Origin: Fimenecus sp045631075
GTDB lineage: Bacteria > Bacillota > Clostridia > Oscillospirales > Acutalibacteraceae
NCBI GenBank assembly: GCA_045631075.1
Contig: JAZQUC010000036.1
Span: forward strand, 1 to 24,457
Length of the DNA: 24,457 nucleotides
Direction: 5' to 3'
The notes below the pieces were generated by a model that was not told where the DNA came from, did not search any database, and was given only the letters and a program-made list of their open reading frames with translations. The translations under genes were made by a program, and so were the position numbers. Of this stretch, positions 14,424-21,803 are shown piece by piece. Position 1 is the first letter of the stretch. Each line of letters opens with the position of its first letter.

Positions 14424-16298
14424 TTATTGCGGTTTATAATTTGGTACAAGGCGTTTTAAGAAAGTACGTACCTCTTCTGGTTTCAGACCACCGATAGACT
14501 TGATTTCATTTTCAATCATTTCATCGTCAATTTCAAGTGGCTTTGTAACAAAAATCTTGTCATTACCTGTTTTTCTTCTCTGGTCAAGCTCTTCTTCAAG
14601 AGAAAGTTCTTCATAAAGCTTTTCACCTGGTCGAAGACCTGTAAACTGAATATCTACATCCTTGTATGGTTCAAAGCCCGACAACTTAATAAGATTTTCT
14701 GCAAGTGAGACAATCTTAACAGGCTCGCCCATATCAAGAACAAAAATTTCGCCACCCTTTGCAAGACCACCTGCCTGTACAACAAGCTGGCTTGCCTCAG
14801 GAATTGTCATAAAATATCGTGTGATATCAGGGTGTGTAACTGTAACAGGACCACCATTTTCAATCTGTTCTTTAAAAATCGGAATAACGCTTCCGTTTGA
14901 ACCAAGAACATTACCGAAACGAACAGCTGCAAACTTTGTACCCTTTGAAATTTTGCTGAAGTGCTGAACAACTATTTCGCATACACGCTTTGTTGCACCC
15001 ATTACATTTGTTGGGTTAACAGCCTTGTCCGTTGAAAGAAGGACAAAATTCTTTACACCGTATTCATTAGCACAGAAAGCTGTATTGTATGTACCAAGAA
15101 TATTATTCTTGACTGCTTCATAAGGACTGTCTTCCATAAGCGGAACATGCTTATGTGCTGCTGCGTGGAAAACTGATGAAGGATTGAATTCATCAAAAAT
15201 TTCACGAAGTCGATTTATATCACGAACAGAGCCTATGCGAATTTCAATCTGTGGTGCACCGCAATACTGTCTGTCCAATGAATTTTTTAATGTAAATGCA
15301 TTATTTTCGTATATATCAAAAATAACTATTTTAGCAGGATTATATCTTGCAATCTGACGGCAAAGCTCACTACCGATTGAACCGCCACCACCTGTTACAA
15401 GTACAGTTTCGCCCGTAACATATTTACAAACATCTGGATTAAGCTTAATTTCAGGTCGTGAAAGAAGGTCAAGCACATCAACCTTACGGATTTTATCGGT
15501 AAATGACTTGTTATATCCACCGAAGTCCTCAACATTAGGTGCTAATTTAAGCGAACAACCCGTTGACATTGCAATATCAAGAATTTCGCGTTTTCTTTCT
15601 GGTGAAATTAGTGTAATACAGAAAAGAATTTCATTAACATCATATTTTGTTACAAGTCGTGGAATATCTTCTGGTTTTCCTGCAACAGGAATATTTCTGA
15701 TTCGAAGTTTCTGTTTTGTAGGGTCATCATCAACAATACAGACAGGTGAACCGAACTTATATCCTGAAAGGCTCATTTCGTAAAGGATAGTGTTACCCAT
15801 ATTACCTGCGCCGATAATCATAATATTCTTATTTGCTGTACCACTTCGTCTTTGCAGATTAGAACGCATCGCCCTGAATGATTTATAACCCGTTCTTATT
15901 CCAACGCAAAGGAAGGTAATAAACAAGAATGAATCAATATATGCAATAAGAGGAAGACATCCAATACCGAATAATTCTCCTGATTTCATACAGATATAAT
16001 CGATAAGGAAACATATAATAGTGCTGACACCTGCACCGATGACTGTTTTTGTCAATTCAAGGAAGCCCATATATCGCCATAAGTTTGCATAAAGCTTTGA
16101 AAGAGCAAAAACACCAAGATAAACAAATGTAACATATGGCATTCTTACAAGCATCATATCCACAATATCTTTTGGCATAACTGAATAGTCCAGATAATGA
16201 AGATATATTGACGCAAGATACGACCCATTAACGAACAAGAAATCGATAAGGACCATTACAGCCTGTTGCATTCTTGAATAAGTGAAAAATTTCTTCAC
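14424..16298 (-). CDS. CapD/PglF-type membrane nucleotide-sugar 4,6-dehydratase (polysaccharide biosynthesis)
   Basis: Converts a UDP-HexNAc, usually UDP-GlcNAc, to the 4-keto-6-deoxy sugar for surface glycans. I start at GTG 16298 (624 aa): GGGGTG (16304-16309) sits 5 nt upstream, better than the TTG at 16331. The first 140 residues hold four membrane segments; then a Rossmann-like domain (IMIIGAGNMG near 159-168) and a second extended SDR domain (LVTGGGGSIGSELCRQI near 300-316). The active-site region is LLSTDKAVNPTNVMGATK (about 420-437), with Met in place of the usual SDR Tyr, as in PglF/CapD proteins. No glycosyltransferases or flippases are adjacent, so it is an orphan here. Specific sugar product not determined. 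Confidence 0.92.
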   Translation of the reverse strand: MKKFFTYSRMQQAVMVLIDFLFVNGSYLASIYLHYLDYSVMPKDIVDMMLVRMPYVTFVYLGVFALSKLYANLWRYMGFLELTKTVIGAGVSTIICFLIDYICMKSGELFGIGCLPLIAYIDSFLFITFLCVGIRTGYKSFRAMRSNLQRRSGTANKNIMIIGAGNMGNTILYEMSLSGYKFGSPVCIVDDDPTKQKLRIRNIPVAGKPEDIPRLVTKYDVNEILFCITLISPERKREILDIAMSTGCSLKLAPNVEDFGGYNKSFTDKIRKVDVLDLLSRPEIKLNPDVCKYVTGETVLVTGGGGSIGSELCRQIARYNPAKIVIFDIYENNAFTLKNSLDRQYCGAPQIEIRIGSVRDINRLREIFDEFNPSSVFHAAAHKHVPLMEDSPYEAVKNNILGTYNTAFCANEYGVKNFVLLSTDKAVNPTNVMGATKRVCEIVVQHFSKISKGTKFAAVRFGNVLGSNGSVIPIFKEQIENGGPVTVTHPDITRYFMTIPEASQLVVQAGGLAKGGEIFVLDMGEPVKIVSLAENLIKLSGFEPYKDVDIQFTGLRPGEKLYEELSLEEELDQRRKTGNDKIFVTKPLEIDDEMIENEIKSIGGLKPEEVRTFLKRLVPNYKPQ

Positions 16299-16337
16299 AA
16301 AGACACCCCATAATAATTTATTTGATATCAATTTATC

Positions 16338-16366
16338 ATTTTACTCCTCTTGTTGACTAATGTCAA
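16338..16366 (-). promoter_or_regulatory. Predicted promoter of the capD-type gene
   Basis: On the minus strand TTGACA (16361-16366), 17-bp spacer, TAAAAT (16338-16343), giving a leader of about 30 nt before GTG 16298. The -35 box is half of a TTGAC-N4-GTCAA inverted repeat (16353-16366), a possible regulator site. Confidence 0.75.
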
Positions 16367-16407
16367 TGGAATGTGTTTAAAATCCTTCAAATTCAACATT
16401 TTTATGC

Positions 16408-16436
16408 TTTACATTATTTATTATAAATGCTAAAAT
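16408..16436 (+). promoter_or_regulatory. Predicted promoter of the 104-aa gene
   Basis: TTTACA (16408-16413), 17-bp spacer, TAAAAT (16431-16436). It is divergent from the capD promoter and 35 nt upstream of the ATG. Confidence 0.65.
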
Positions 16437-16470
16437 TATGTATATATAGCATATTTAAGGAGTCATTAAA

Positions 16471-16785
16471 ATGATTGGATTAGGGAAATGGACAGGCGAT
16501 ATTGAAACATCAATGATTAGCGGTAATGCCATAGTTGAAATTACCGACAAAAACGGTGAATATGATTTTTCCGTTACTGTCCCCTCTTTGAAAAAGCTCC
16601 CTAATTTCAGGGTTTATGACATTAAAGAAAATGGCAACCAACTTTCAGGTAAAGCAGAAATTGACCTTATGGGGAAAATGAAAGTTGATGTATGTGTTGA
16701 AATTCACGGTGACACTTTCACAGGATATATTAAAGTGCCTTTCTTTGGCAAGATTGAAATTAAAAACGGTAAACGTATTGACTAA
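16471..16785 (+). CDS. Small beta-rich cytoplasmic protein of unknown function
   Basis: I do not recognise a family. The 104-aa protein has no signal peptide, membrane segment or cysteine motif (one Cys). It alternates polar and hydrophobic residues in short strands separated by DKNG, ENGN and HGD turns (for example GEYDFSVTVPSL, SGKAEIDLMGKMKVDVCVEI, FTGYIKVPFFGKIEIKNGK), suggesting a single antiparallel beta sheet or small barrel, lipocalin-like in character. AAGGAG (about 16457-16462) gives a good start, and a promoter lies just upstream, so it is a real gene. It is monocistronic, or reads through a hairpin unit and a repeat element into rlmD. Function cannot be inferred from its neighbours. 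Confidence 0.8.
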   Translation: MIGLGKWTGDIETSMISGNAIVEITDKNGEYDFSVTVPSLKKLPNFRVYDIKENGNQLSGKAEIDLMGKMKVDVCVEIHGDTFTGYIKVPFFGKIEIKNGKRID

Positions 16786-16787
16786 GT

Positions 16788-16810
16788 TTGCCTTACGGCA
16801 AGTGAAGTTG
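16788..16810. repeat. Short hairpin unit TTGCC-TTAC-GGCAA plus GTGAAGTTG
   Basis: TTGCC (16788-16792) and GGCAA (16797-16801) form a small hairpin beginning 2 nt after the stop codon of the 104-aa gene, followed by GTGAAGTTG. The layout (TTG, stem, loop, stem, CAAGTGAAGTTG) parallels the three units after rlmD at 18131-18187. It has no T-run, so it is not a typical terminator. Confidence 0.5.
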
Positions 16811-16833
16811 TATAAAATTAGTATATTCTTTTG

Positions 16834-16940
16834 ACTATCTCTCCCTCCGTCAATGCTGACGCATTGACACCTCCCTCGTCAGAGGGAGGCATATGTAATT
16901 GCGACGCAGTTCCGAAATTATTCATCATTCATCATTCATT
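16834..16940. repeat. GAGGGAG repeat element, copy 2 (right half only) with GCGACGCAG and ATTCATC heptamers
   Basis: 16834-16853 is identical to 3340-3359 and 16868-16892 is identical to 3375-3399. The hairpin between them differs (CAATGC-TGAC-GCATTG, 16851-16866, versus CAAAATC-AAA-GATTTTG), so the stem is kept while its sequence changes. TAATTGCGACGCAG (16896-16909) and three heptamers ATTCATC (16920-16940) follow, as in copy 1. The left half of the element is missing. The repeat ends only 18 nt before the rlmD start codon. Confidence 0.75.
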
Positions 16941-16958
16941 ATTTTACGCAGGTATTTT

Positions 16959-18131
16959 ATGAACAACAAACTAAAACAAATCTGTCCTCACGCTAAAAAG
17001 TGTGGTGGATGTCAGTTATTAAATCTTTCATACGAAGAACAGTTAAGACACAAGCAAGTCAAAACAATCCGTCTTTTAGGCAGATTTTGTCACGTTGAAG
17101 AAATTATAGGAATGGAAAATCCGTATAATTATCGCAACAAGGCACAATATGCTTTCGGTCGTGGACGAAAAGGTGAAACTGTTGCAGGTGTTTATCAGTC
17201 ATCAACACACAAAATTGTTGATATTGAAAAATGTATGCTAACTGACCCAAAGGCTGATGAAATTGCAAACACAGTTAAAAAGCTTTTAAAAAGTTTTAAA
17301 ATGAAGCCTTATGACGAGGTTACACGACAAGGCTTTTTAAGACATGTGCTTGTTAAAACTGCTTTTAAAAGTGGTGAAGTTATGGTGGTACTCGTCACAG
17401 CAACACCACAATTCCCATCAAAGCGCTCATTTATCAATGCACTTGTTGGCAGACATCCTGAAATCACAACAATTGTGCAGAATGTGAACAACAAATTCAC
17501 AAGTATGGTATTAGGTGACAAGAGTGAAGTCCTTTATGGTGACGGAAAAATCACAGAAGAGCTTTGCGGACTTAAATTCCGTATTTCGCCAAAGGCATTT
17601 TATCAGATTAACCCAATACAGACAGAAATTCTTTACAACAAAGCTCTTGAATATGCAGATTTCAAGGGTAATGAAAGAATTATTGACGCTTACTGTGGCA
17701 CGGGTACAATCGGACTTATTGCAAGCAAAAATGTCAAGAGTGTTTTAGGTGTCGAAATAAACAAGGATGCTGTAAAGGATGCAAAGGAAAATGCAAAGCT
17801 CAACGGTATTGAAAATATTAAGTTCTTCCCTGCTGATGCCGGAAAGTTTATGGTTGACCTTGCAAACAACAATGAGCAGATTGACGCAGTTATAATGGAC
17901 CCTGCAAGAGCTGGAAGTGATATTCCGTTTTTGTCTTCTCTTGTGAAGCTTAGTCCTGAAAAAGTGGTTTATGTAAGCTGTAACCCAGAAACCTTGGCAA
18001 GAGATTTGATGTATTTAAGTAAAAACGGATATAAAGTAAAAAAGATTCAACCTGTGGATATGTTCCCACATACTGACCATGTAGAATGTGTCGTTTTGCT
18101 CAAACGACACAATGAATTGCCAAAGGCATAA
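16959..18131 (+). CDS. 23S rRNA (uracil-C5)-methyltransferase, RlmD/RumA (TrmA) family
   Basis: SAM-dependent C5-methylation of a uridine in 23S rRNA (RlmD/RlmCD type); a tRNA target cannot be excluded. The 390-aa protein starts at ATG 16959; the longer open frame upstream is translated repeat DNA. The Fe-S ligands are present: C9-x5-C15-x2-C18-x73-C92. The methylase domain has DAYCGTGTIGL (243-253), VIMDPARAG (311-319), the nucleophile C341 in VSCNPETLARD and the general base E376 in HTDHVECV. There is no N-terminal TRAM domain, a known variant in Firmicutes. The ribosome binding site is weak (GCAGG near 16948-16952). The gene is flanked by repeats on both sides and has no clear promoter of its own. 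Confidence 0.92.
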   Translation: MNNKLKQICPHAKKCGGCQLLNLSYEEQLRHKQVKTIRLLGRFCHVEEIIGMENPYNYRNKAQYAFGRGRKGETVAGVYQSSTHKIVDIEKCMLTDPKADEIANTVKKLLKSFKMKPYDEVTRQGFLRHVLVKTAFKSGEVMVVLVTATPQFPSKRSFINALVGRHPEITTIVQNVNNKFTSMVLGDKSEVLYGDGKITEELCGLKFRISPKAFYQINPIQTEILYNKALEYADFKGNERIIDAYCGTGTIGLIASKNVKSVLGVEINKDAVKDAKENAKLNGIENIKFFPADAGKFMVDLANNNEQIDAVIMDPARAGSDIPFLSSLVKLSPEKVVYVSCNPETLARDLMYLSKNGYKVKKIQPVDMFPHTDHVECVVLLKRHNELPKA

Positions 18132-18187
18132 ATTGAACATAAAAGTTCATGAATTGGCTATGCCATGAATTGACCTGACGGTCATAA
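18131..18187. repeat. Three tandem short hairpin units with changing stems
   Basis: Directly at the rlmD stop are three units of the form ATTG-stem-loop-stem-CATGA: TGAAC/GTTCA (18134-18138, 18145-18149), TGGC/GCCA (18155-18158, 18162-18165) and TGACC/GGTCA (18171-18175, 18180-18184). The TGAATTG linker recurs; the stems differ but each stays complementary. The third unit overlaps a possible promoter for the next gene. Confidence 0.6.
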
Positions 18188-18197
18188 GTAGTATAAA
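18170..18197 (+). promoter_or_regulatory. Possible promoter upstream of the 132-aa gene
   Basis: TTGACC (18170-18175), 16-bp spacer, TATAAA (18192-18197). The -35 box is part of the third hairpin unit. It may also serve GH35 and the SGNH gene, for which I found no closer promoter. Confidence 0.45.
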
Positions 18198-18207
18198 TAA
18201 TATATTA

Positions 18208-18229
18208 GGGTCGTGGAGGACACCGACCC
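18208..18229. repeat. GGGTCG...CGACCC inverted repeat ahead of the 132-aa gene
   Basis: GGGTCG (18208-18213) and CGACCC (18224-18229) pair around a ten-base loop in the leader of the next gene. The longest open frame begins inside it, so that extension is repeat, not gene. Confidence 0.5.
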
Positions 18230-18251
18230 CTACGAAAAGAAAGAGGTAACT

Positions 18252-18650
18252 ATGGGATTATTTGATATATTCAAGAAAAAAGAGCCGATGACTGATGAAC
18301 AGTTGAAGATGGAATATTTATGGGACTTGTGGCGACTTGAAGAAGTGCCTGAGCCATACAACACTCTTATGACATATTACAAGGAAATCAAAAAAGAAGG
18401 TCACACACGATTTTTCCTTAACATTGCATTCTGTGGTGAGGTGGAAAAGGCTGTTGAAAAAATCGGTAGCTTGTTACCTGAAAGTCTTTGTGAAAACCTT
18501 AAGACTGCATATTCACATTATGTTATTCTTGTTAACGAAGAAAACGAAGAAACAGAACAGAAAATCCGTGAATGTGACACATTCTTTGATGAAAATGAAC
18601 ATTTGCTTCTTGATATGATTCAGGAATATGCAGATACTTTGGAAATATAG
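18252..18650 (+). CDS. Small acidic cytoplasmic protein, DUF4375 (DMP19)-like
   Basis: A 132-aa protein, acidic and mainly helical, without signal peptide or membrane segment. The order MGLFDIFKKKE, YNTLMTYYKEIKKEGHTRFFLN (a 'gH..FF.N' block near 33-54), an EKAVEKIGSLLPESL helix, and an ending FFDENEHLLLDMIQEYADTL resembles the DUF4375 family, whose member DMP19 is a DNA-mimic protein. The match is by pattern only. ATG 18252 is chosen because AGAGGT (18242-18247) precedes it and the upstream frame lies in a repeat. The gene is followed by a repeat element and then GH35. Function unknown; a DNA-mimic role is speculative. Confidence 0.75.
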   Translation: MGLFDIFKKKEPMTDEQLKMEYLWDLWRLEEVPEPYNTLMTYYKEIKKEGHTRFFLNIAFCGEVEKAVEKIGSLLPESLCENLKTAYSHYVILVNEENEETEQKIRECDTFFDENEHLLLDMIQEYADTLEI

Positions 18651-18665
18651 TTATTTTATAATGAA

Positions 18666-18710
18666 TCCCTCCACCGCTGATGCGGTCCCCCTCCCTTTGA
18701 CAAGGGAGGC
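18666..18710. repeat. GAGGGAG-type repeat, copy 3 (diverged)
   Basis: TCCCTCC leads into ACCGC-TGAT-GCGGT (18673-18686), then CCTCCCTT-TGAC-AAGGGAGG (18690-18709). The layout matches the right half of copies 1 and 2 with a different inner hairpin and a T/A change in the terminal stem. No GCGNCGCAG module or heptamers follow. The GH35 ribosome binding site begins 24 nt later. Confidence 0.6.
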
Positions 18711-18747
18711 TAAAAATAAAAAACCCCCTTGAAAAGGAGAAATAAAT

Positions 18748-20556
18748 ATGTTTGAAATTAAAAACAAAGAATTTTATATGGATGGAAAACCTATTAAGAT
18801 TTATTCAGGTGCTATGCACTATTTCCGTACTGTACCTGAATACTGGGAAGACAGACTTACAAAATTAAAGCTTGCAGGGTTCAATACTGTTGAAACATAC
18901 ACTTGTTGGAATCTTCATGAACCAAAACCAGGTGAATTCCATTTTGACGGAATTCTTGATATTGAAAGATTCGTAAAAACTGCACAGAAAGTGGGTCTTT
19001 ACTGTATTGTAAGACCTGGTCCATACATCTGTGCTGAATGGGATTTTGGTGGTCTTCCTGCATGGTTACTTAAAGATAAGAATATGCAGATTCGTTGCAT
19101 GTATCCTGATTTCCTTACTTGTATTGAACGTTATTACAAAGAACTTTTAGGCAGACTTAAGCCATTGTTAATGACAAACGGTGGTAACATCATTATGATG
19201 CAGGTTGAAAACGAATACGGTTCTTATGGTAACGATAAAGATTATCTTCGTTTTGTTGAAAAGCTTACAATGGACTGTGGTATTGATGTTCCACTTTTCA
19301 CATCTGACGGTAGCTGGAAAAATATGCTTTCAGGTGGTTCATTGCCACATATTTATAAAGTTCTTAACTTTGGTTCCCGTGCTAAAACTGCTTTCAATGT
19401 ATTTAAGGACTTCCCTAATGATGGTCCTAATATGTGCGGTGAATTCTGGTGTGGTTGGTTCGACCATTGGAGAGATAAGCATCACACAAGAAAGCCCGAA
19501 TCAGTTGTAAAAGAAGTTCAGGAATTTGTTGATTGTGGTGCAAGTTTCAACTTCTATATGTTCCACGGTGGTACAAACTTTGGCTTTAACGCAGGTGCTA
19601 ACCACAACCCTGGTAGCGCTTATGAACCAACTATCACAAGCTATGACTATTGTGCTCTTCTTAATGAATGGGGTGATTATACTCCTGCATATCACGCAGT
19701 TCGTGACCTTTTACATAGGGCACAGGGACTCGAAAAGCAAGAGCTTTTACCATCGCCAAAGCTTCAGAGTATCGGTACTGTAAATCTTACTGAATCTGCA
19801 AGTCTTTTTGAAAATCTCGATGTAATCGGTGAAAAGCATCGTGTTCCCGTTCCTGAAAGTATGGAATTCTTCGGTCAGAATTTCGGTATGATTTACTATG
19901 AAACAGTAATCAAGGGACATTACGACCCAATTCCGTTGATGATTAGAAATGTTCACGATTTCGGTTTTGTTTATGTTGACAACAAGTACAAGAAATTCAT
20001 TGACCGTACAGTTTATACAAAGCCAGGTAAATTCTCAATCGGTTCAATCTTCAAAAAGTTCACAAAGAGTGCTCAGGACACAGAGGTTGTTATGGTGGGT
20101 GCTGTTGACGGTGAAAAGAAAATCGGTCTTCTTGTTGACACGATGGGACGAGTTAACTACGGTGAAAATATGATTGACCGTAAAGGTTTCTCTGACATCT
20201 ATATTGCAAATCAGCGTCAGATGGGTTACGATGTATGGACTTTGCCACTTGATAACCTTGAAAAGCTTACATACAAGTCTGTTGAAGTCTTTAATAAAGA
20301 CAAGGGTGCTATGTTCTATAAAGGCACTTTCAAGGCAGAGTCACAGGCAGACTGTTTCGTTCACCTTGAAGGATTTGACAAGGGTTATGTATGGGTTAAC
20401 GGATTTAATCTTGGTAGATACTGGAAAGTTGGTCCACAGAAGTCACTTTATCTTCCTGGTTGCCTTCTTAAAGAAGAGAACGAAATCGTTGTTCTTGAAA
20501 CAATGGGTATGAAAAAACCTGAAATCAAGATTACAGATAAGCACGATTTAGGTTAA
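18748..20556 (+). CDS. Glycoside hydrolase family 35 beta-galactosidase, cytoplasmic
   Basis: Hydrolyses terminal non-reducing beta-galactosyl residues of imported plant galactans or host glycans. The 602-aa protein has no signal peptide. The barrel (about 1-330) shows the family motifs GAMHYFRTVPEYWEDRL (21-37), GFNTVETYTCWNLHEP (44-59), RPGPYICAEWDFGGLP (89-104), acid/base E156 in QVENEYGS, nucleophile E232 in CGEFWCGWFDHW and FNFYMFHGGTNFGF. C-terminal beta domains (about 370-595) end with GYVWVNGFNLGRYWKVGPQ, typical of the galactose-binding module. AAGGAG (18734-18739) precedes the ATG by 8 nt. Eleven nt separate its stop from the SGNH gene, so the two are an operon closed by the terminator at 21762-21784. 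Family call secure. Confidence 0.96.
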   Translation: MFEIKNKEFYMDGKPIKIYSGAMHYFRTVPEYWEDRLTKLKLAGFNTVETYTCWNLHEPKPGEFHFDGILDIERFVKTAQKVGLYCIVRPGPYICAEWDFGGLPAWLLKDKNMQIRCMYPDFLTCIERYYKELLGRLKPLLMTNGGNIIMMQVENEYGSYGNDKDYLRFVEKLTMDCGIDVPLFTSDGSWKNMLSGGSLPHIYKVLNFGSRAKTAFNVFKDFPNDGPNMCGEFWCGWFDHWRDKHHTRKPESVVKEVQEFVDCGASFNFYMFHGGTNFGFNAGANHNPGSAYEPTITSYDYCALLNEWGDYTPAYHAVRDLLHRAQGLEKQELLPSPKLQSIGTVNLTESASLFENLDVIGEKHRVPVPESMEFFGQNFGMIYYETVIKGHYDPIPLMIRNVHDFGFVYVDNKYKKFIDRTVYTKPGKFSIGSIFKKFTKSAQDTEVVMVGAVDGEKKIGLLVDTMGRVNYGENMIDRKGFSDIYIANQRQMGYDVWTLPLDNLEKLTYKSVEVFNKDKGAMFYKGTFKAESQADCFVHLEGFDKGYVWVNGFNLGRYWKVGPQKSLYLPGCLLKEENEIVVLETMGMKKPEIKITDKHDLG

Positions 20557-20567
20557 GAGGTGTGTTT

Positions 20568-21755
20568 ATGGCTGAAAAATGGGTACAGGTCTGGGGACAG
20601 GCACATTCTGCACTTTCACACTTTTATTATCCATCCTGCAAAAAGACATACAGAATGGTTGTTTCATCAGCCATAAGTGGTAGCAAAATTAGACTTGAGC
20701 TTTGTAACAAGCCAGGCAAAACTCCCGTTGAAATCGGCGGCGTAACAGTTGCCAAGTGTGATAAACACGGTACATTCATTGGCGGTCTTTATAAAACTGT
20801 TACGGTTAATTCAAAGGAATCATTTGTAATCGGCAAAAACGAAATGGTTACTACTGACCCTGTTGATTTGGAAATAGGTGTTGACGAGTATTTCTGTGTA
20901 AGCATTTATGTTGTTAAAGGTAAGCTTTGTAGCGGTAATCTTCTTGATAATGTAAATCTTATTACCGTTAAAGGTGATTACACAAAAATTCCTCACGCAG
21001 AAAATCAGCCAAGGCCACGCGATACTGTACGAAAGATTGCTACTGTTGTTCTTGGTATGGGATTTCACAAGCCTATTCCACTTATCAACACAGTTGAACT
21101 TTTAAACAATGAAAATGCAACATCAATCGTTATGTTTGGTGATTCAATTACTCAGCAAGGTTTTTGGACAAATGCTTTTGAAAAGAGAATCCGTGAAGAA
21201 TATAAAGGCAGATACGCAGTAATCAATCGTTCAATTATGGGAAACAGAACATTACACGATTTCAGCAAACGATTCCCCTGCCCTGGGCTTTTTGGTATAA
21301 GTGGTATAAATCGTTACGAAAATGATGTTTTGAGATTTAACGATGCTGAATACGTTATTTTTGTACTTGGTACAAACGATTTCCTGCAATATGGTACAAT
21401 GTCAGCACCGAAGAGCGAAAAGCCGACTCCTGAAAGGATGTTTAATGCAGTAAAAGAATTATCCGACAAAGCTCATCAATGTGGTAAAAAATTTATTGCT
21501 ATGAACGTTCTTCATTTTGGGCTTGCAGTTGATTCGAGACCTGAAAAAGACGCGATGGTGCAGGCGTACAACAAGATGCTTATGGATAATAAGGATTGCT
21601 TTGATATGGTCTATGACCAGGCAAGTCATTGTATTGATAAGGACAAGCCAAACTGCTCACGAATTGAACTTTTGGGTAGAGATAAACTCCATCCTAACTT
21701 TGATGGTGGACAAGTTGTTGCAAATAATTTTGATTTGAGAATATTTAAGTCATAA
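20568..21755 (+). CDS. SGNH/GDSL-family hydrolase, predicted carbohydrate esterase
   Basis: Probably removes acetyl or similar ester groups from oligosaccharides. The 395-aa protein starts at ATG 20568 with AGAGGTG upstream; the in-frame GTG at 20562 overlaps that site. Residues 1-170 form a beta-rich N-terminal domain of unclear family; the SGNH domain follows: block I MFGDSITQQG (nucleophile S193), block II around SIMGNR (N226), block III VLGTND (G268, N270) and block V GRDKLHPN (D372, H375). No signal peptide, so it is cytoplasmic like its partner GH35. The 11-nt gap and lack of a promoter show cotranscription, suggesting deacetylation of the substrate of the beta-galactosidase. The actual ester is unknown. 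Confidence 0.88.
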   Translation: MAEKWVQVWGQAHSALSHFYYPSCKKTYRMVVSSAISGSKIRLELCNKPGKTPVEIGGVTVAKCDKHGTFIGGLYKTVTVNSKESFVIGKNEMVTTDPVDLEIGVDEYFCVSIYVVKGKLCSGNLLDNVNLITVKGDYTKIPHAENQPRPRDTVRKIATVVLGMGFHKPIPLINTVELLNNENATSIVMFGDSITQQGFWTNAFEKRIREEYKGRYAVINRSIMGNRTLHDFSKRFPCPGLFGISGINRYENDVLRFNDAEYVIFVLGTNDFLQYGTMSAPKSEKPTPERMFNAVKELSDKAHQCGKKFIAMNVLHFGLAVDSRPEKDAMVQAYNKMLMDNKDCFDMVYDQASHCIDKDKPNCSRIELLGRDKLHPNFDGGQVVANNFDLRIFKS

Positions 21756-21761
21756 AAAAAT

Positions 21762-21797
21762 CGCCAAGGAAAAATTCCTTGGCGGTTTCTTTTTTTG
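21762..21797. terminator. Bidirectional terminator between the SGNH and ferredoxin genes
   Basis: CGCCAAGGAA (21762-21771), loop AAA, TTCCTTGGCG (21775-21784), then GTTTCTTTTTTTG on the plus strand; the seven A's at 21754-21760 give a T-run on the minus strand. It serves the convergent GH35-SGNH operon and ferredoxin. Confidence 0.95.
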
Positions 21798-21803
21798 ATT
21801 TAA

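Noticed and set aside
16899..16958. N-terminal extension of the rlmD reading frame
   Set aside because: It translates the GCGACGCAG module and ATTCATC heptamers; protein homology starts at ATG 16959.
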